This document shows, piece after piece, positions 63,240 to 64,000 of a stretch of DNA of 64,000 nucleotides. The stretch is from UBA1161 sp002311745 (GTDB lineage: Bacteria; Planctomycetota; Phycisphaerae; Tepidisphaerales; Tepidisphaeraceae): positions 1-64,000 of the forward strand of contig JBEKAB010000017.1 of assembly GCA_050018415.1 (NCBI GenBank). The letters are read 5' to 3'. How positions within the stretch are numbered: position 1 is the stretch's first letter; every line of letters begins with the position of its first letter. A model generated the notes under the pieces. It was not told the origin of the DNA, made no database searches, and saw only the letters and a program-made list of their open reading frames with translations. Position numbers and translations under genes: made by a program.

Positions 63240-64000
63240 TCACTTCCCGAGCAGCGACCGTTCGACAAACCCGGTATCCACGTCGCCGTTGCGGAAGTTG
63301 GGATGGTCCAGTATCTGCATGTGCAGGGGAATGGTGGTCTTGATGGGGGCGATGTGAAATTCGGACAGGGCGCGTTTCATGGCGGCAATGGCCTGCGTGC
63401 GCGTGGGGCAGTGAACGATCAGCTTGCCGATCATGCTGTCGTAATTGGGCGGGATGCGGTAGCCGGCGTAGACGTGGCTGTCCCACCGCACGCACGGACC
63501 GCCGGGGGTGCGCAGCTCCTCGATCAGTCCCGGCGACGGGGCGAAATTGCGCGCCGGGTCCTCGGCATTGATGCGGCACTCGATGGCGTGGCCGCTGATC
63601 ACGATGTCTTTTTGCCTGACGCTCAGGGGCGAGCCGGAGGCGATGCGAATCTGCTCCTTGATCAGATCGACGCCGGTGACTTGTTCGGTGACGGGGTGTT
63701 CCACCTGGATGCGGGCGTTGACCTCCAGCAGGTAAAAGTTTTGCTTGCGGTCGACGAGGAATTCGACGGTGCCGGCGTTGGTGTAGCCGGCGGCCTTGAT
63801 CAGGCGGACGGCGGCTTCGCACAATTTCTGGCGTGCTTCGTGGCGCAGGACGGGGCAGGGCGATTCCTCCAGGAGTTTTTGATGCCGGCGCTGCAAGGAG
63901 CAATCGCGTTCCCACAGGTGCACGACGTTGCCGTGATGATCGGCCAGGACCTGGACTTCGACGTGGCGGCCGAACTCGATGTATTTTTCGATGTAGACGG
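63240..64000 (-). CDS. accC: Biotin carboxylase subunit of acetyl-CoA carboxylase (C-terminal part)
   Basis: The gene runs off the window, and the frame is open to 64000. Visible from the window edge inwards: EKYIEFGRHVEVQVLAD, DCSLQRRHQKLLEESP, the ATP-grasp catalytic stretch FLLEVNARIQVEHPVTE-like NFYLLEVNARIQVEHPVTEQ, GHAIECRINAEDP, and a closing NYDSMIGKLIVH. All key residues of that part (Glu/Asn/Arg of EVNARIQVEH) are intact. AccC carboxylates biotin on AccB in fatty-acid synthesis. Its stop is 11 bases from the convergent FkbM gene's stop. Confidence 0.96.
   Translation of the reverse strand, partial: VYIEKYIEFGRHVEVQVLADHHGNVVHLWERDCSLQRRHQKLLEESPCPVLRHEARQKLCEAAVRLIKAAGYTNAGTVEFLVDRKQNFYLLEVNARIQVEHPVTEQVTGVDLIKEQIRIASGSPLSVRQKDIVISGHAIECRINAEDPARNFAPSPGLIEELRTPGGPCVRWDSHVYAGYRIPPNYDSMIGKLIVHCPTRTQAIAAMKRALSEFHIAPIKTTIPLHMQILDHPNFRNGDVDTGFVERSLLGK

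Overview
The window looks like a chromosomal segment of a GC-rich planctomycete, probably of the Phycisphaerae type. The evidence is five proteins with the planctomycete N-terminal LEPR-xLLS motif, type I dockerin C-termini in four of them, a PEP-CTERM protein, a Minf_1886-family protein, a TIGR03032-family gene and a tandem pair of pectinesterases. The taxon is inferred from gene content; there is no rRNA in the window.

Layout. 1-6300, minus strand: a c-type cytochrome / outer-membrane porin / cytochrome c lipoprotein run, then a SYLF lipoprotein, truD and a frameshifted doxX, with an amidohydrolase upstream of them. 6450-10480, plus strand: etfB, etfA and a long acyl-CoA dehydrogenase, separated by two copies of a ~140 bp hairpin element. 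10560-43520: a candidate ~33 kb island bounded by 45 bp direct repeats of the 5' half of tRNA-Leu(CAA). It carries a 5078-residue repeat protein, a TIGR03032 gene with an in-frame TGA, a decayed LEPR gene, a LEPR/CBM-like/toroid/Calx-beta/dockerin protein, a GH16 glucanase with dockerin, a PEP-CTERM protein, a frameshifted fourth dockerin gene, dinD and a fused restriction-methyltransferase. 43474-52950: intact tRNA-Leu, a YedK-type SOS peptidase and an efflux cluster (HlyD adaptor, toroid lipoprotein, MFS pump, convergent TolC). Between the pump and TolC sits an AAA ATPase + DUF4276 pair bracketed by a duplicated 3' end of the MFS gene. 53190-64000: Minf_1886 protein, small membrane proteins, a decayed flavoprotein, a SUMF1/BNR-sialidase/MORN-like fusion, two pectinesterases, tRNA-Cys, PPi-dependent phosphofructokinase, an FkbM methyltransferase and the C-terminal part of biotin carboxylase.

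How the parts fit. The island combines cell-surface polysaccharide-binding or degrading proteins, joined by a common Ig-like + dockerin ending, with a restriction system. Downstream, the efflux parts would form a tripartite exporter, and the ATPase/TOPRIM-like pair is a plausible nuclease defence module. The pectinesterases and the sialidase-like fusion suggest plant or algal polysaccharide use.

The least explained signal is non-coding. Several intergenic elements with unrelated sequence share one design: two long complementary arms built from short, near-tandem microrepeats. They lie at 7374, 8574, 38439, 55389 and 60379.
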